A stretch of 64,000 nt of DNA from Phytophthora hibernalis. Its lineage: Eukaryota > Oomycota > Peronosporomycetes > Peronosporales > Peronosporaceae. The stretch covers positions 248,001 through 312,000 of the forward strand of contig JAAKBF010000343.1 of assembly GCA_012656075.1 (NCBI GenBank), in the 5' to 3' direction. Below the pieces are notes generated by a model. The model saw only the letters and a program-made list of their open reading frames with translations, was not told the DNA's origin and did not search any database. Positions 52,598 through 64,000 of this stretch are shown in pieces. The position numbers and the translations under genes were made by a program. Numbering within the stretch: the first letter of the stretch is position 1; each line of letters starts with the position of its first letter.

Positions 52598-53890
52598 TGC
52601 TTCTTAGCGTGGGCAACACACAACCTCCAAAACGAGCGTCGCCACCACTTCGTGGACCCGAAAACGTCGTCGACGCCGTGAATATTATCGCACAGCCACA
52701 GCAATATGGCCCACAGCATGATGGAGAAGCTGTCCACGCACGAGAGCAACTGATGCTAGCACTAAATGGTACATTCAGCAAGCGCCACAACAATAAGAGA
52801 AAAATCAAGCTCTAACATCACCACAAAATTTCACCTTGTATGACAGCTCTTGCAACCTAGCAAATATCACACTTGAGTACGACAACCACCTTCAACATCA
52901 GCAGATACCCTCACCTGGTAGACTCTTGAGACTGCTCTGGCCACTGCAACCGCCTTCGAGTTGCGCCAGACTCGTGCCTCCGTTCAGTGAGTGTTTGTCG
53001 TAGAAGTTGCCGTTCGGTGATAGGGTACAAAATCAAAAATGCGTCCTATTTTGACCAATAACCGATGGTGGAAGACTGTCCGGCGAGTTTGACGAAGGCT
53101 ACACATCTCCCGAGTTCTGCAAATTTGAGTGGAATTGACAGTAGAGCTCAGTGATACTACTACCCATTTATTTTCGGTAATTCTCATACTCATACCCTTC
53201 GGTACAATAACATATTATGTAGGTATGTGTAGTAATATGCGTCTCTGGTAAAGTACTCTAAGAACTACAAAGTTAGGTTGTCATTTAGCAATTCTGCCAA
53301 AGTTCTTCATAAGCAGGATATTAGCGACGAAGGCGAGTTGCTTAGGTGCTGCTATCAGAAAGATCGAGACACAAGAGGAGGTCAAAACTTCTAAAGTAAA
53401 TGTGCGCGCTGACGCGCTCCTGACGGAATGACTGGACCTGGAGCCAGAGTAGGAAGACATCTTTCAGTACCATGGTATACCCTCATGGCTAAGACTCGGC
53501 GCATGAAGAACGACAAAGAACGGAAAAGGCTCAGACTCGGCAAGTGCGAATAACGCAGCAGGCGAGAGCGACAAACAAGGGAACAAGCGAAAGGAGGAGG
53601 TAGCCTGATAATGTACCAGCTACCAGGCCCGCTTCGAGCAAGAAGTCCATTTGATCACCCCTCTGCCAGCCAAGGGTGTCATTTTGATTAATCGAATTTG
53701 AGTCGGAATTTGAGTCAAACCCCATCCAGTAGGGTGCGCAAGAACAAAGCCGAGTAAATGACGTTCACAGAGGTGGTAACGGCTGCAACGGAGACAACTC
53801 CGGCCGACACCGCGCAAGTCCAAACCTAGAAGTTCCACGGCGGAATGAATCGTGCGTGGATTAAGTGAAGCTACCTGTTTCACAGCCTTG
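52598..53890. other. No recognisable gene
   Basis: Open stretches at 52498-52815 (both strands) and 53531-53883 (minus) have no domain. The first partly covers the upstream part of the transposase relic. Confidence 0.4.
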
Positions 53891-53899
53891 CAAAGAAGA

Positions 53900-56050
53900 A
53901 GGGCTCGAACGGCGAGCAGAAATCTGTCAACCTTGTTTTGCTAATCGTGAGAGATATGGTGGTTGTTGTGGTGCAACTCGTTGACGAAGCCACTAAAAAC
54001 AGCAGAGGTGTAAAGTTCTAAACGAACGTCGGTATACTTTCAGTGCCCTGCAACTTTGCCGAAGACCTGGACAACGAGTTGAGGACCATGGAGAAGCGGT
54101 GAGACGAGACCGTGTTGAAGCTCGCGGCCCGCATGAAAGAAAACGTGCGCTTGTTTTTGGAAGTACCGGAGGATGGTGAAATCATTCGGAGATGCAGCAG
54201 ACCCGCCATTTCAAGCGAGACATGCCCACCCATGGAGAGGCAAGATATGCTCTTGTCACTCCATGGGCTTAACACCCAAGGAGTACAAAGTCCAGTCCAT
54301 TTATATTTTTTAATCAACCAAAGGGAAACATCATCACAAGTCGCGACAAGCGAGGTTGGATGGACACAGGAAGGTCAAAGTTGACGTTGTCAAGTCGGCC
54401 AAGCAGGAAAAATGGCGTCTTTTTATAGTAAAGCCTCGCACAATACAAGCGAGTGCTACGCGAAGCAAAAACGAGATAAAGAATAGCACAAGTTAACAAC
54501 TCCGAAGCCAGTCCGCAAGAACTACCCTCGAGTCTTCAAAGATTTCGATGGTGCGCATCTGGCGATAGTGACGAGTGCAAGTAGATTGGCCTCACTCAAG
54601 CGAAGACACCGTCCTCAAGTGCTCCGCTTCGAATAGTAGTGCAGTTCCGCAGAGGGGCGAGCCTTTTGATATACCACTGGACAGTAGAGCTTCGAAGATC
54701 ATCGTTAACGCTAAGACGCTGAAGCCAAAGATTCACCTGGGGCACAAGGCCACACCCAAGTCCCCGACGATATTTTAGACTGAATTGTGACGTGACCAAT
54801 AGTGCGGCCATTGTTGTGAGTTTTCGCTTTCACTCGTTGAACCCTGGATCAATCATCTGACACCGTATTGAGGTGATCAATTGCAGCTCTAACGCCATGG
54901 TGATTGGGAGGGAGGTCATGAATACATTGTGGCTTATCCTGAACTTCCAAGACAATGTGGTGCAGTGGAGCAGTGATTCCAGGAAGGTAAATACTGAACG
55001 AGTTTTTGCAGCAAGCCTGAAGAAGGACCCATATGGACTGTGAATTTCCGGATGAATCCAACCAGGTAGCTGGAAGAGCGATGAAAACACAAGTACAGCT
55101 GCCGGATCATCTATCGGATGCTGGGAACTACTGGAGGCGAGAAAGCACCAGTATGATGACTACCTGGGTCGCATGCAGTTCGAGGACTACGATCTTCCAT
55201 TGCCGCCGAACTTCAAGCAAGTACCTGTCAAGCCCCATGTAGTGCCGCGCAGCATGGATATGGTGGACAACAGGACGACCTTTGCCAGCCACGACATCGG
55301 CTGACGAGTAGCAAAATCCCGTTCACGTGGCTGCCCAGTAACAGAGACGATTTGTATGCATTTCCACGAGCATTTGCCGAAGCTGTACTACTTTCATTCC
55401 CCAACTTTGAAACCCCGTTCCATGTGTACACCGATTCAAGCGGCTTCCAGCTCAGTGGTATAATCATGCAGGAGTTCTTATCGTGGCGTGCTATTCACGC
55501 AGTTTGAACAAGCACTAAAGAAGCTACACTACCATGGTGTTCGAACTGCTGTCTGTTGTGAAGTTATTGCGCGAGTAGCCAACGATGCTGCTCGGGATTC
55601 CGGTGAAGGTACACACCGACCACAGAAACCAGATCTAACCGACTGAGACGTGTCTCCACGTAAAGCGGTGGAAACTATAGCTCGTGGAATACCGATTGAC
55701 GATACACTACATCAAGAACGGAAAAACGTAGGCGCCGACGCATTTTCTCGCATGCGGTTCGACGAGCCAATCGGAAACGATTTAACGAAGGAAATATTGG
55801 CAAGTGATTATCAAACCACAGTGTGTCATACACGGACCTGTCACCCGTCAACACCACGAGGCGGACGCCATGATTCAACAAATCAAGTTTGTGTGCCTTC
55901 CCAGTAAAACAACCATGACTATCAACAACTTCCACTTCTTGGCTGCACTCGCGTTGCCTATCACAAGCGCGTAGTAGTTCCTGACAGCCTCCGGATGGAT
56001 CTCGTGCACTGGCACCACCTGAATGGGTAGTTCTGGTAGTTATTGCGATA
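53900..56050 (+). mobile_element. Ty3/gypsy retrotransposon relic (reverse transcriptase end, RNase H, integrase start)
   Basis: The 5' part (53900-55280) is coding-like but too worn to assign. A stretch with FEDYDLPLPPNFKQVPVKPH (55170-55240) may be a linker or gag-pol part. From 55320 the order is clear: FTWLPSNRDDLYAFPRAF (end of the reverse transcriptase thumb), then RNase H, then the H2C2-like integrase start. Many stops and frameshifts. No LTRs recognised. Confidence 0.65.
55310..56050 (+). pseudogene. Ty3/gypsy RNase H and integrase N-terminus (pseudogene)
   Basis: Plus-strand frames give AEAVLLSFPNFETPFHVYTD, then SSGFQLSGIIMQE (first RNase H Asp). These are followed by YTTMVFELLSVVKLLRE with a stop, PTMLLGIPVKVHTDHRNQI, HVKRWKL, then in another frame HQERKNVGADAFSRMRFD, all in the usual order. 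About 100 bases later RVVVPDSLRMDLVHWHH resembles the integrase zinc-binding start. RNase H removes the RNA template during reverse transcription. The region is inactive because of at least five breaks. Confidence 0.8.
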
Positions 56051-57058
56051 TTAGCACCGATTTTGCTACTGATGTCGCGATATCCCCAATTATCGGAGTA
56101 TGCTGCTACTCGGCGTCTTTTACTCGGCAGACCAGATTCGCAGCCAATAGTTTGGGATGTACTACGCCACTACCAACATTAAAAGTCTGCTAAAACGCAT
56201 AACCTTACGAATTCGGATTAACCCCACCGCAAAACCTGCGTCTTTTGTTACACTCTACGAAAGCATACTAATTGAAAGGTTGGTGAACCGTTTCACTTGA
56301 TGTAAATATAGTGTACACGACGCACGAGCGATGGCGAATGAATCCCGATTGGGCTGCTATGCACTTCTACGAAGCACTACCAGGATAACCGTTCATAAAA
56401 ATCAACCACCTCATCCATGAGAGTAATTGCAGTTACCACGGTAGCGTACTCCGCAGATAAATTTGTGATTTTTACTGCACGATAACTAACAGTAAGTGGT
56501 GTATACAAACGAGCTAAGTGACTTTGAATAATAGGACTTAACCCTTTCGTGAACCACTTGTATTTACTATTGCTTACAAATTCAAGGCATTTAATTGTAA
56601 AGGAACCATTTTGCTTCTTTTTAGGGCTGCGAAGGGTCGACGTCATATCATCCAATTGTATTTGATTGTGTAGTTTCTGCTCGAAGTGTCCCGACTAAAT
56701 CGTACTTAAATCGTAAAAGGAGACATGTTGCTTTCTTTTACATGTGTACATCATCCTATTATCTGAAAACCAGGAAAAGGTAGCATTTTGCCTCCTTCTA
56801 CAACGAAATGGTTAACTTAAGTTATCTGAAATTTATTTAGAGCTGAGGAGGTGGTGCGGGGATTATTATACTTTGAAAAATTTAGAGCTTTTAAAATTAT
56901 AAAATGCACATTTATATCCGGTGTTATTCGCCGAACGAGAGCGGTGCGAAGTCCTGGCCACAGCAATACCTTACTGCTATCCCAGTTTAAAATATCATTT
57001 AAAAACTAATAAATCACCGGCGTGTTGCCTGTTCTCTGGATTTTATATCCAGAGTCTA
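56051..57058. other. No recognisable gene
   Basis: One minus-strand open stretch (56377-56646 from an ATG, 89 residues, IKCLEFVSNSKYKWFTKGLS) has protein-like composition but no recognisable family. The rest is AT-rich. Confidence 0.35.
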
Positions 57059-57059
57059 C

Positions 57060-57625
57060 CAGGTATTGCAACGAGGACTGAACCCTTAAATTTCACGATT
57101 TGGATACTTCAACAAATAAGCTTTAAAACCCTGCTAAATTTGATAACCGGATCGATTAATGTTTTATTTGTGGCACATCATGTTGGTAATTGTCCGGCAT
57201 TCATACAGCGTAGGTGTAGTAAGAATATGCGTGCGTCGTTACATTGCCCCACTTTCATGCGAGACTACGTACAAATTTAAAATCGCATTGTTCACGGAAA
57301 ACTATTCGTACAGTGTGAACGAAACATTTCCTGCAGCTATCTTGGCCAACATAATTTAGGGAAATTATTACGCCCGGTGGTCTATGGATACATGGTGAGA
57401 AAGTTACACGTATTGGGAAGGGTTTCGTTGTGTAAATACGCAGGCATGATTGACATAGTTACAAGTAGCAACCGTTTAATTAGAAGCAAAGTGATTCTAG
57501 ATCGATGAATTTAGGATTCCTTCAGCACCTTTTCAACCAACATGTTGCTAATACATGAACTTTGAAGTACAGCTTATTTTTCGCCTTCATTTGATTATAG
57601 TTCCTATCAGTATCTCCTAATCAAT
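57060..57625 (-). repeat. Dispersed repeat, copy B (inverted relative to 1265-2040)
   Basis: Reverse complement of copy A without its extra 220 bases. Shared blocks occur along the whole length. Ends are not marked by obvious inverted repeats or target duplications. Confidence 0.75.
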
Positions 57626-57742
57626 ACAATCCAAAAATGGCGTACATGAATATGAAGTGAATTTTGCACGATGAATTCCAATCCATTTTTCTTTAAACAC
57701 CCACTTTGAAACTGAGTTTGTTGAGCTCAAAGTATAATCCAG

Positions 57743-57772
57743 AGCTGTCCCGTGCGAAGTCACGGGACAGCT
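57743..57772. repeat. Perfect hairpin with 12-base arms
   Basis: agctgtcccgtg, loop cgaagt, then cacgggacagct. Confidence 0.7.
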
Positions 57773-58158
57773 AGGGCGCCCAACAACCGTGGACGGGCTT
57801 TCCTCTCCTACGCTTCCCTGCAGCAGATGTACTGACATCTTCGAGTGGCGGAGGGAAGCGCTCTTCGTTCACAGATGTACTAGACATCGGGATGTGTTGT
57901 CCGGACGTGAATGCTGCTGAAGGGGCGCAAAACGAAGAGTGAAGTAACCTTGGTATCGTAACGGCTACACAATGCCTCCCATATTGCCTCCCAAGATATC
58001 CCTGGTCGACTGCCTAAGAATAGCTGCGAGAATCGCTCCATTGATAAGTTTCAGAACAAAAGAAGAATTTCTACTTGTTTTGACCAGTCTTCTTTGCATT
58101 AAAAGAAGATAAAAGAAAATCGAATAAAAGAAAGCTTAACATCCCTGGCGAGAATCTA
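57773..58158. other. No recognisable gene; purine-rich repeat motif
   Basis: 58045-58130 carries caaaagaagaat and aaaagaagataaaagaaaat motifs like those at 39700 and 48340. atccctgg occurs at both sides (58001 and 58141), perhaps marking a small element. Confidence 0.35.
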
Positions 58159-58338
58159 TTAGCCAATTAGCTTATATGTTTGTTGCGCGAAGGTTCGTTG
58201 CTTGCCTTCTGGAGTCGTCATCAAGCCATAAATAAAACTCGCGACCCAGCCACAGAGCATGACAAGGATGAAGCAGACAACAAGGTCACTGACAACTTGG
58301 CAGTGCAAATTCATTTCCTTGTATCTGCCCAATCTCAT
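58159..58338 (-). CDS. Possible small membrane protein, 59 residues
   Basis: ATG at 58338 (MRLGRYKEMNLHCQVVSDLV). A single hydrophobic segment, LVVCFILVMLCGWVASFIYG (about residues 20-39), is followed by a short polar tail ending QQTYKLIG. No homology recognised and no clear regulatory context. It could be an exon of a longer gene or chance. Confidence 0.25.
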   Translation of the reverse strand: MRLGRYKEMNLHCQVVSDLVVCFILVMLCGWVASFIYGLMTTPEGKQRTFAQQTYKLIG

Positions 58339-58399
58339 TTGCTCGCGGTTACGAGGCACACGCAGGTGATGCGCCGAGCATATAGGTCTAACGTACTCC

Positions 58400-60640
58400 G
58401 TGAAAACTAACTTTTAAATTATAAATATGAGAAACAAATGAGATTCCCCCAAAACAAAAGTAGCTTTTTAGCTTTTTGGCAGAGAATTAAAGTTGAGGGA
58501 CTGATTTTGGCCTCGAGTTTGAGTTGTCGCGTAAAAGACAAAAAAGAAATCAACCCCAAACAAAACTGGAGAAGAGCGAGCGACGAGAGCCTCCAAGGAT
58601 GGGGGTGATTCCTTCGCCTCCAAGGCGGATCATTGTAACTACTGAATGATTCTAAACAGAGTCGAATATAACATTTCTTACTGATACTTTTGTTTTCCAA
58701 TTTTTTTGACAGGTTTTGCTCAACCTAGTTTGCATCTATTTTCAGAACGGTTCCAGATCTCGTTGGAGGTCCTATAAAGGCGCATCGGGTAGAGCCGCCT
58801 ATAGAACCCACAACATCAACGAACATTTTTTTAATTTTTTCCTCTCCAGGCATCTCACACCGAGAGCACAATTTTTCGTAGTGGATATTTTGGAGTGCTG
58901 GTTGTGTTAAAAGGTAGCTAAAGGACCCTACTATCGTGTTGTATATCTTGCTTCGTTCTGATGTATAATAGATTTTGATACTTTTGTTTTGGAGGGTGTT
59001 AAATACTACACTTCATATTTTAGGGGCTTCTGTCATTGATTTAAAAAACGGAAAAATTACAGGGTTATCATATTGTGAAAAAGGGATTAATCCATACAAT
59101 ATAAAAATAATTTACTTTTAAAGGTGGAAGAGAAACCAACCATATCGAAAAACGACACAAACCGGGAGGACGCGGCGCGTTATGGCACGGTCTGGACCAG
59201 GCACCAGGGCACGCTTGCCCCCTCCCCACCGACAGCGTCGTCCGACAAACACGCGGTTGATAGCCACTGTTTATCACCTCCTGTTGTGATTAGAAGGATG
59301 GTGCAGCCCAAACACTTACTGTGAGGTTTCATCGGGAAGAAGTTTTCAGTCGTTTGAATGCACCTGCTCACGAGGTGCCTGGGGAGCACTGTGCTGCGCA
59401 GCAAGGATGCCATGATCTGTGACAATACAATATCCATGGATGACACACAGGTCTGGATCTACGATAGAGGCGCTTCGCCGAGGTGCTTTGTTATCTCTTT
59501 TCCATGATAATAGTGATGTAGCGGCGTAGTTCTACTTGATCAAATGGAAAATGAGCACAAACGTTTGTACAGTTCCTATGCGGTTTCAGAAGTGTAAGAT
59601 TAAGAAAGTCGTGAGAGGACTTTCTCGCTGGGCAGCGAACATACACCCCACACCGCAAACCAAAGTGAGAAGTGAGGAAATACACACTCTTAGGCAAAAC
59701 GAGGATAGCATGCATGAAAGGTTGGCTATGCTTGCTTGCACGACACACATCTAGCGGCGACTTAAACCCCATTTACGTTGCGTACACCAGCATCTAACAG
59801 AAGACGCCCCACGACTATAGGCAATATTTTCGGTCTTTAACCCTCCCCCGTTACACGTATATCATTCAGACGATACAGTAGTTAAGCCCGCTTAGCGTTA
59901 GGAACATTTGTCACCTTGACTGGCTGTGCTGCAATGGTCGGTATCATGCTGCTCAGGGCTGCCGAGAAAACAATTCGAGACCCGGACCTTTAGGACCGGG
60001 GGATTCGCAGTTTTCGCGTGCAAACGGCGATCTTTCTGGTCTCTATGCATATATCGCAAAATAGCTGCTCTCTTTAAGTTCGCTATCCAATGGAGAACAG
60101 TAACACAACACACCTCACCATAGTATTTAAAGAAAAAGATAGCTGCTCTTTGCATTGCTTGAAACAGAACTTGTGTTACACAAGCATCGGAAATGTAGTT
60201 TAGGCCTTGCGTTCTTGAAAAGGGATAGAGTTATAGTATGGTGAGCCTCCAATGTCAACAAATTTAGCGAGGGACAAGAAGGATGATAATGCCTCGAAAC
60301 TATAAGTGAATTGCCAGTGCAAAGCCCCCTCACAAACTCCATTTACTGAGCTGCAATTGACAACAACCATGAACAGGAACTGTTCAAAATACACGCTTCA
60401 TTTCACAATCTATTTTATCAGCTACTTGTACTATAGTAGGGCTTCACGTAGGCGGAGATAGCTTTTGTATTAGACCTAGCTGCAGCGCTCAGAGTAAACT
60501 TTTCTTTAGACTTGCAAAATCCTCTGTCGTCGATACGTAACCATTTCACATTGTAAAACATCGAATAATACTACTACTCGTTTGAGTCACCCCTTGATCT
60601 TATCAGACGATTTGATCGACATACATTGGGAGCACTACGC
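58400..60640. other. No recognisable gene
   Basis: Mostly AT-rich. Overlapping open stretches at 59068-59446, 59491-59772 and 59898-60155 on both strands show no domain in any frame. Confidence 0.4.
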
Positions 60641-60659
60641 GTAGACATCCTCTCAGGAA

Positions 60660-60820
60660 CAGCTTAATGGTTGTTCGGGCGAATGCCAACGGGGTACGAG
60701 AGAAACGCAGACAAGAAGACAGTAGAACCACCGATCGTTCACGACCTAGGATAGTTATGAACTACCAGTGAGAAACCAGGGATGCGGAAGGCAAGAAGAC
60801 AGCAGAACCACCCATCGACC
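60660..60820. repeat. Two-unit tandem duplication of about 75-90 bases
   Basis: caagaagacagtagaaccac (60711) and caagaagacagcagaaccac (60791), each followed by a ccatcg/cgatcg part, indicate a worn duplication. Confidence 0.5.
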
Positions 60821-61919
60821 ACTAGTACTGAGGATAATACAACCGGTAATAGAACTGATAACGCATATTTTAGCGATTTGAACAGCACTTCTAACGATCG
60901 CTACTTGAAAGTGTAAACATTATTGGTCGTGCTAAAAACACTAATATTAGTACAAATACATGTGTACTGATACTGTTTGTTTACTTTGCAGCAGAAATGA
61001 CTCTCCTGAAGAAGTCCTGGTTTGATAGCGGGAATTCCTTGATAGCAGTATAGATTTACACTCCCAGCCAAACTACTCTTCATACATGTAGCTACTTTAG
61101 CAGTTGCGTATCGTGTTTCCATCATTATTGTCAAAATAGTACTATCTGACGATGTTACTAACAATCCCTGTCTAAACCCGACGAAGGAGGAATGGATGGA
61201 TACAATCTCACCTTTTCGAGAGTGCTACAGCAGGTTTTGTGTACGCAGCATAGGGGTTCTTTTAGTCCTACACGTACCGACACGGACCTCCGGTGAAATA
61301 GTGTAGCAACACGATTTAGCATAATGCTGCTTGATGACAACACACTCATCGTTGGGCAACTTTGGCAACGATAGTGTCATTTGCCGGATGTCAACTCGAA
61401 CTGCGAGTTGGTGTGGCAATTATTGTAATAGATGTATACCAATAATTTATTATGGCGAGCTAAAAGTTAAGTTTCGATTATTTATTGCCAGGGGGCATCT
61501 TCTTCGTTTGTTTGGTATGTTTGGTGTGACGTCAACCACGCCTGGACAGCAGCAACAGTTGATGTAGCTGTTTGTGAAGGGAATGCTTCTGCTCTCGATT
61601 AAAATGCTGGCCAATGAGCACTGTGGACAGGGCAGTTATCAAATTGGGTACAATTATTTTGCACCAATAATCTATTTTCTGTCGCTGGAATTGCAACAAT
61701 TTATTGCAACAATAATATTTTTCTTTTGGCTGTTCTGGTTGCCTAATATCCGGTCGATTTTTTTGACGTCCTATCGTGCTACTATCAGAACTGAGAACCA
61801 CTAATAGTCGCCAAACACGCTTTTCAAGGCTTAGTTTAGGCTCAGAGAGAGCCGACCATCCTTCCAGCACCACCGACCTTCAGATTTGACGTGGAAGAAA
61901 TCGTCAGCTACATGATGTA
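60821..61919. other. No recognisable gene
   Basis: A minus-strand open stretch at 61532-61873 (113 residues) has no domain. Inverted ttgcaacaa/ttgttgca words near 61685-61715 hint at a small element. Confidence 0.35.
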
Positions 61920-62396
61920 GAGCCGATGTTCATCGATGAAACTTGGAAAGTTAAAACTGGAGCAAAGGATTTGGAATTGAGCCCCTGGTCATTGGAGATG
62001 TGTCCACGAGGTTTTATACCCGTTTAACACATTGCAAAACCTATACCATTTTCTTTGGTTATGTAGTATGTTCTTGTTCTACGCGATCTGTGATCGATCA
62101 TTCGGTGACCGCGTGCTATGATTCACGGAACTCATAACCAGCTAGAATATGGAGACCGGAAAGCTGTATAGTTTGTTGAATTGGAAACAACGCGTCATCA
62201 GACATTATCGCGACGTACGAAGAATAGCCGTACTGCGTTTGAGGGATAAAGATGATGACTTGCATTTTAAAGTTTAAGCCTGGAAAATATCGAGCGAGCG
62301 AAAGCAAAAGCCCCACTACTCCCTTCTGAACTCAAAACTTCAGCAGATTTGAAAACAGCACAAGCTGCTCCCAGCGAGTAACAATGTGCCCAAACA

Positions 62397-63573
62397 TTAA
62401 AAATGGGTAAGTGCGTTGTGCTCGTCGTTCAGGCATGCTAAACTAACATAGCTGACGTCCACCGATGTGTCATCAACTTCGGTAAGCGTTAGCGTGAAAC
62501 CTTGTTCATCAGTGAGCCAGTAGACATCATCTTGAGACGTCGGGTCGGTTGCGCGGCTTCGTGCATTAGCTTCAGAATCACCGACGATGTAGTAAAACTT
62601 GATCACACTCTTGCCGTCGCCTTGCACCTGAACTTGTGATCGATGAACCACACCCATGTATCGTAAGTTGTAATCTCCCGTGTAGCTGCGTGTCAGCACG
62701 GATGAATTATCGTCGAGCTTCTGCAATTTCTGGATGTCGATCTCTGCAGTACCACCGATATCCCTAGCCGTTGGCATAATGGGCCAGTGCCATGTGCCAT
62801 CGTCACGGTACATCCCGCTTAGCAACGCGTCGAAGGAGTGTTCCACACGCTTATTGAAGCGATCAATGTACCAATGCAGTTCGGTTCCATGGTAGACACT
62901 CCACCCAAGGAATTTACCGTACAAAATCAAATGCTCCGGCACAGTGGACACCTTGATGTCGTGAAGGCGAATCACAGTGTCAACCTCGTGTCTTGAGAAG
63001 GGGTAGAAGAAAAAGGCGGCTTGCCGTTTGTGAAGTGGACCCACCGGCCAGCTTGTTCTTGAACTGGCTGCCATTTTGAATCGACGTAGCGCACCGTGAC
63101 GGCCGCTTGTTCGCCACCGTCGGAAGGGAGGTCCTCCTCGACTATGAGTTTGTCACTAGCGCACTGGATAACTTGCTGGAACTTGAGGCACTGAGTGATC
63201 TCCTGACGAAGTACCATACGTTCCTCTCGTAGATCTTCACGCTCCAGGACAAGTCGTTGCAATTCACGCTGGACATGTGAAACTCCTTTAATGTGACCGA
63301 CGCCTGTACGACGCAGCTCGCCGATGCGATATTCCAGCTCACGTTCGAGACGACGATGCTCATGGTGCATGCTCTTGCTCTCCGTGATCTTCTTGTTCCG
63401 GAACCTCGTCATCCGTTTGCTGTGCAGTTCCATCTTGCGCTTGTCCTTGAGTTCTTGTGGCCATGTCCTAACGATAGCGGGTGAAGGTGTAGAGAGGCTA
63501 AGCTCTAGGGCCGTCACACTAATGTCGTCCCAATTGCAACTGGGGAGTTATCGACGTAGACCGACGTCGACAT
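62397..63573 (-). pseudogene. M96 mating-specific-family-like protein, copy 2 (pseudogene)
   Basis: ATG at 63573. Same layout as copy 1: coiled coil in 62972-63517 (ELKDKRKMELHSKRMTRFRN and VQRELQRLVLEREDLREERM), then a START-like region in 62397-63074 (LGWSVYHGTELHWYIDRFNK, RYMGVVHRSQVQVQ and DDVYWLTDEQGFTLTLTEVD). It is better preserved than copy 1: the START-like half is a single open frame. A one-base loss just after the start and a frameshift at the T run near 63012 (shared with copy 1) still break it. Confidence 0.7.
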
Positions 63574-64000
63574 TGGTGGCGTGAGGCTGAAACGGGATAA
63601 CTCACGAGTCGGGAGAAATTAAAAGTGTTTGTCCTCAAAAGGAACACAGGGCTCTCGTACCGCGCGGATCCCAGGGTGCATCATCATATGGACTTTCTCA
63701 GCATATCGTCATCTTAGTATGCCGCTCATGTCATCTCCATAACAGTAGCCGTATTAAATATTCAGAAATTCTCTGAATGGGGACAACACCTTCACCTCAA
63801 GAGGCGAAGAAAGAGACGTTTACCGGTACAAACCCGTTCTTGTTTATGCGACTGCATCACTTGGTTTTGTTGAGTCAGAATGATAGAAGAGCACCAACCA
63901 GTGGTACGAAATTTTCAATGTGCTATTCAAGCCGTTGCAACGAAAGTCATGCTATCCTAAAACTACACGTATCCTCGTCGCACAGTTATACACTACAGGC
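63574..64000. promoter_or_regulatory. Upstream region of M96-like copy 2
   Basis: Matches 38740-39230 (for example aaaagtgtttg...cctcaaaagg and the atatcgtcatct blocks). Probably the old promoter of this gene. Continues beyond the window. Confidence 0.4.

Larger units (their letters stand above)
61920..64000 (-). repeat. Segmental duplication, copy 2 (runs off the window)
   Basis: Direct copy of 37083-39230. It begins at the first four codons of the NLP gene (catcgatgttcat-type junction at 61921-61933), after which unrelated DNA replaces the NLP coding region. It then repeats the NLP promoter, the M96-like gene and its upstream DNA to the window end. Confidence 0.88.

Noticed and set aside
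59068..60155. Several 70-90 codon genes on both strands
   Set aside because: Overlapping frames, many without ATG starts, no domains and no consistent coding character.

Overview
The window looks like a gene-poor, repeat-rich accessory region of a Phytophthora-type oomycete (plant-pathogenic stramenopile). The evidence is a secreted RXLR-dEER effector gene with two broken RXLR relatives, an NLP (necrosis-inducing-like) gene, a pectin-lyase pseudogene, M96-like mating-specific family relics, oomycete-style ankyrin-repeat proteins, and dense layers of eukaryotic mobile elements. Introns are short (a 65-base GT-AG example is visible) and there are no operons. The species cannot be fixed from the sequence. 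Only the RXLR gene (14692-15156), the NLP gene (36359-37096) and perhaps a spliced gene of unknown function (about 46836-47323) look intact. Nearly everything else is broken by frameshifts, stops or insertions.

Layout, left part. An ankyrin-repeat tail enters at the edge (3-149). It is followed by an old repeat (1265-2040) whose inverted copy lies 55 kb away (57060-57625). Next come a mariner/Tc1-like DNA transposon with TIRs and TA ends (2095-4170), an intact-boundary MULE with 42-base TIRs and a perfect 9-base target duplication (4508-7407) that contains a minisatellite, and a degenerate Ty3/gypsy integrase with a long C-terminal tail (8993-11790, minus strand).

Centre. Two copies of a 1.1-kb repeat face each other (11903-13000 and 19752-27093). 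They enclose a 6.7-kb island holding an acidic-protein pseudogene, the intact RXLR gene, two broken RXLR genes, an ankyrin fragment, a pectin-lyase pseudogene split by a gene-fragment-carrying hAT-like element, and a 70-base minisatellite with a sacsin-like ATPase fragment inside it. The right arm was later hit by a 330-base insertion and by a complete Ty1/copia element (20907-26372, 385-base LTRs, 5-base target duplication). Outside the arm lie a non-autonomous MULE-like element carrying a kinesin-motor-like fragment (27610-29794, 9-base target duplication) and another broken RXLR gene.

Right part. This holds a dead Tc1 transposase (33689-34600), a frameshifted ankyrin-repeat gene (34716-36005), the NLP gene, and a broken M96-like gene whose block (NLP 5' end plus M96-like gene plus upstream DNA) is duplicated in direct orientation at 61920-64000. 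It continues with a Helitron RepHel (40127-46302, Rep HUH and PIF1 helicase, minus strand) with a small spliced gene just upstream, a second minisatellite, a pogo/DDE_1 transposase relic, a frameshifted conserved-looking gene (49618-50868), and a DDE_3 transposase split by an 805-base MITE whose removal restores the reading frame exactly. The last pieces are a Ty3/gypsy RNase H/integrase relic (53900-56050) and about 4 kb with nothing recognisable before the duplicated block. Together the window records repeated transposon nesting, gene-fragment capture and duplication around secreted pathogenicity genes. No bacterial features, CRISPR arrays, rRNA or tRNA genes were seen.
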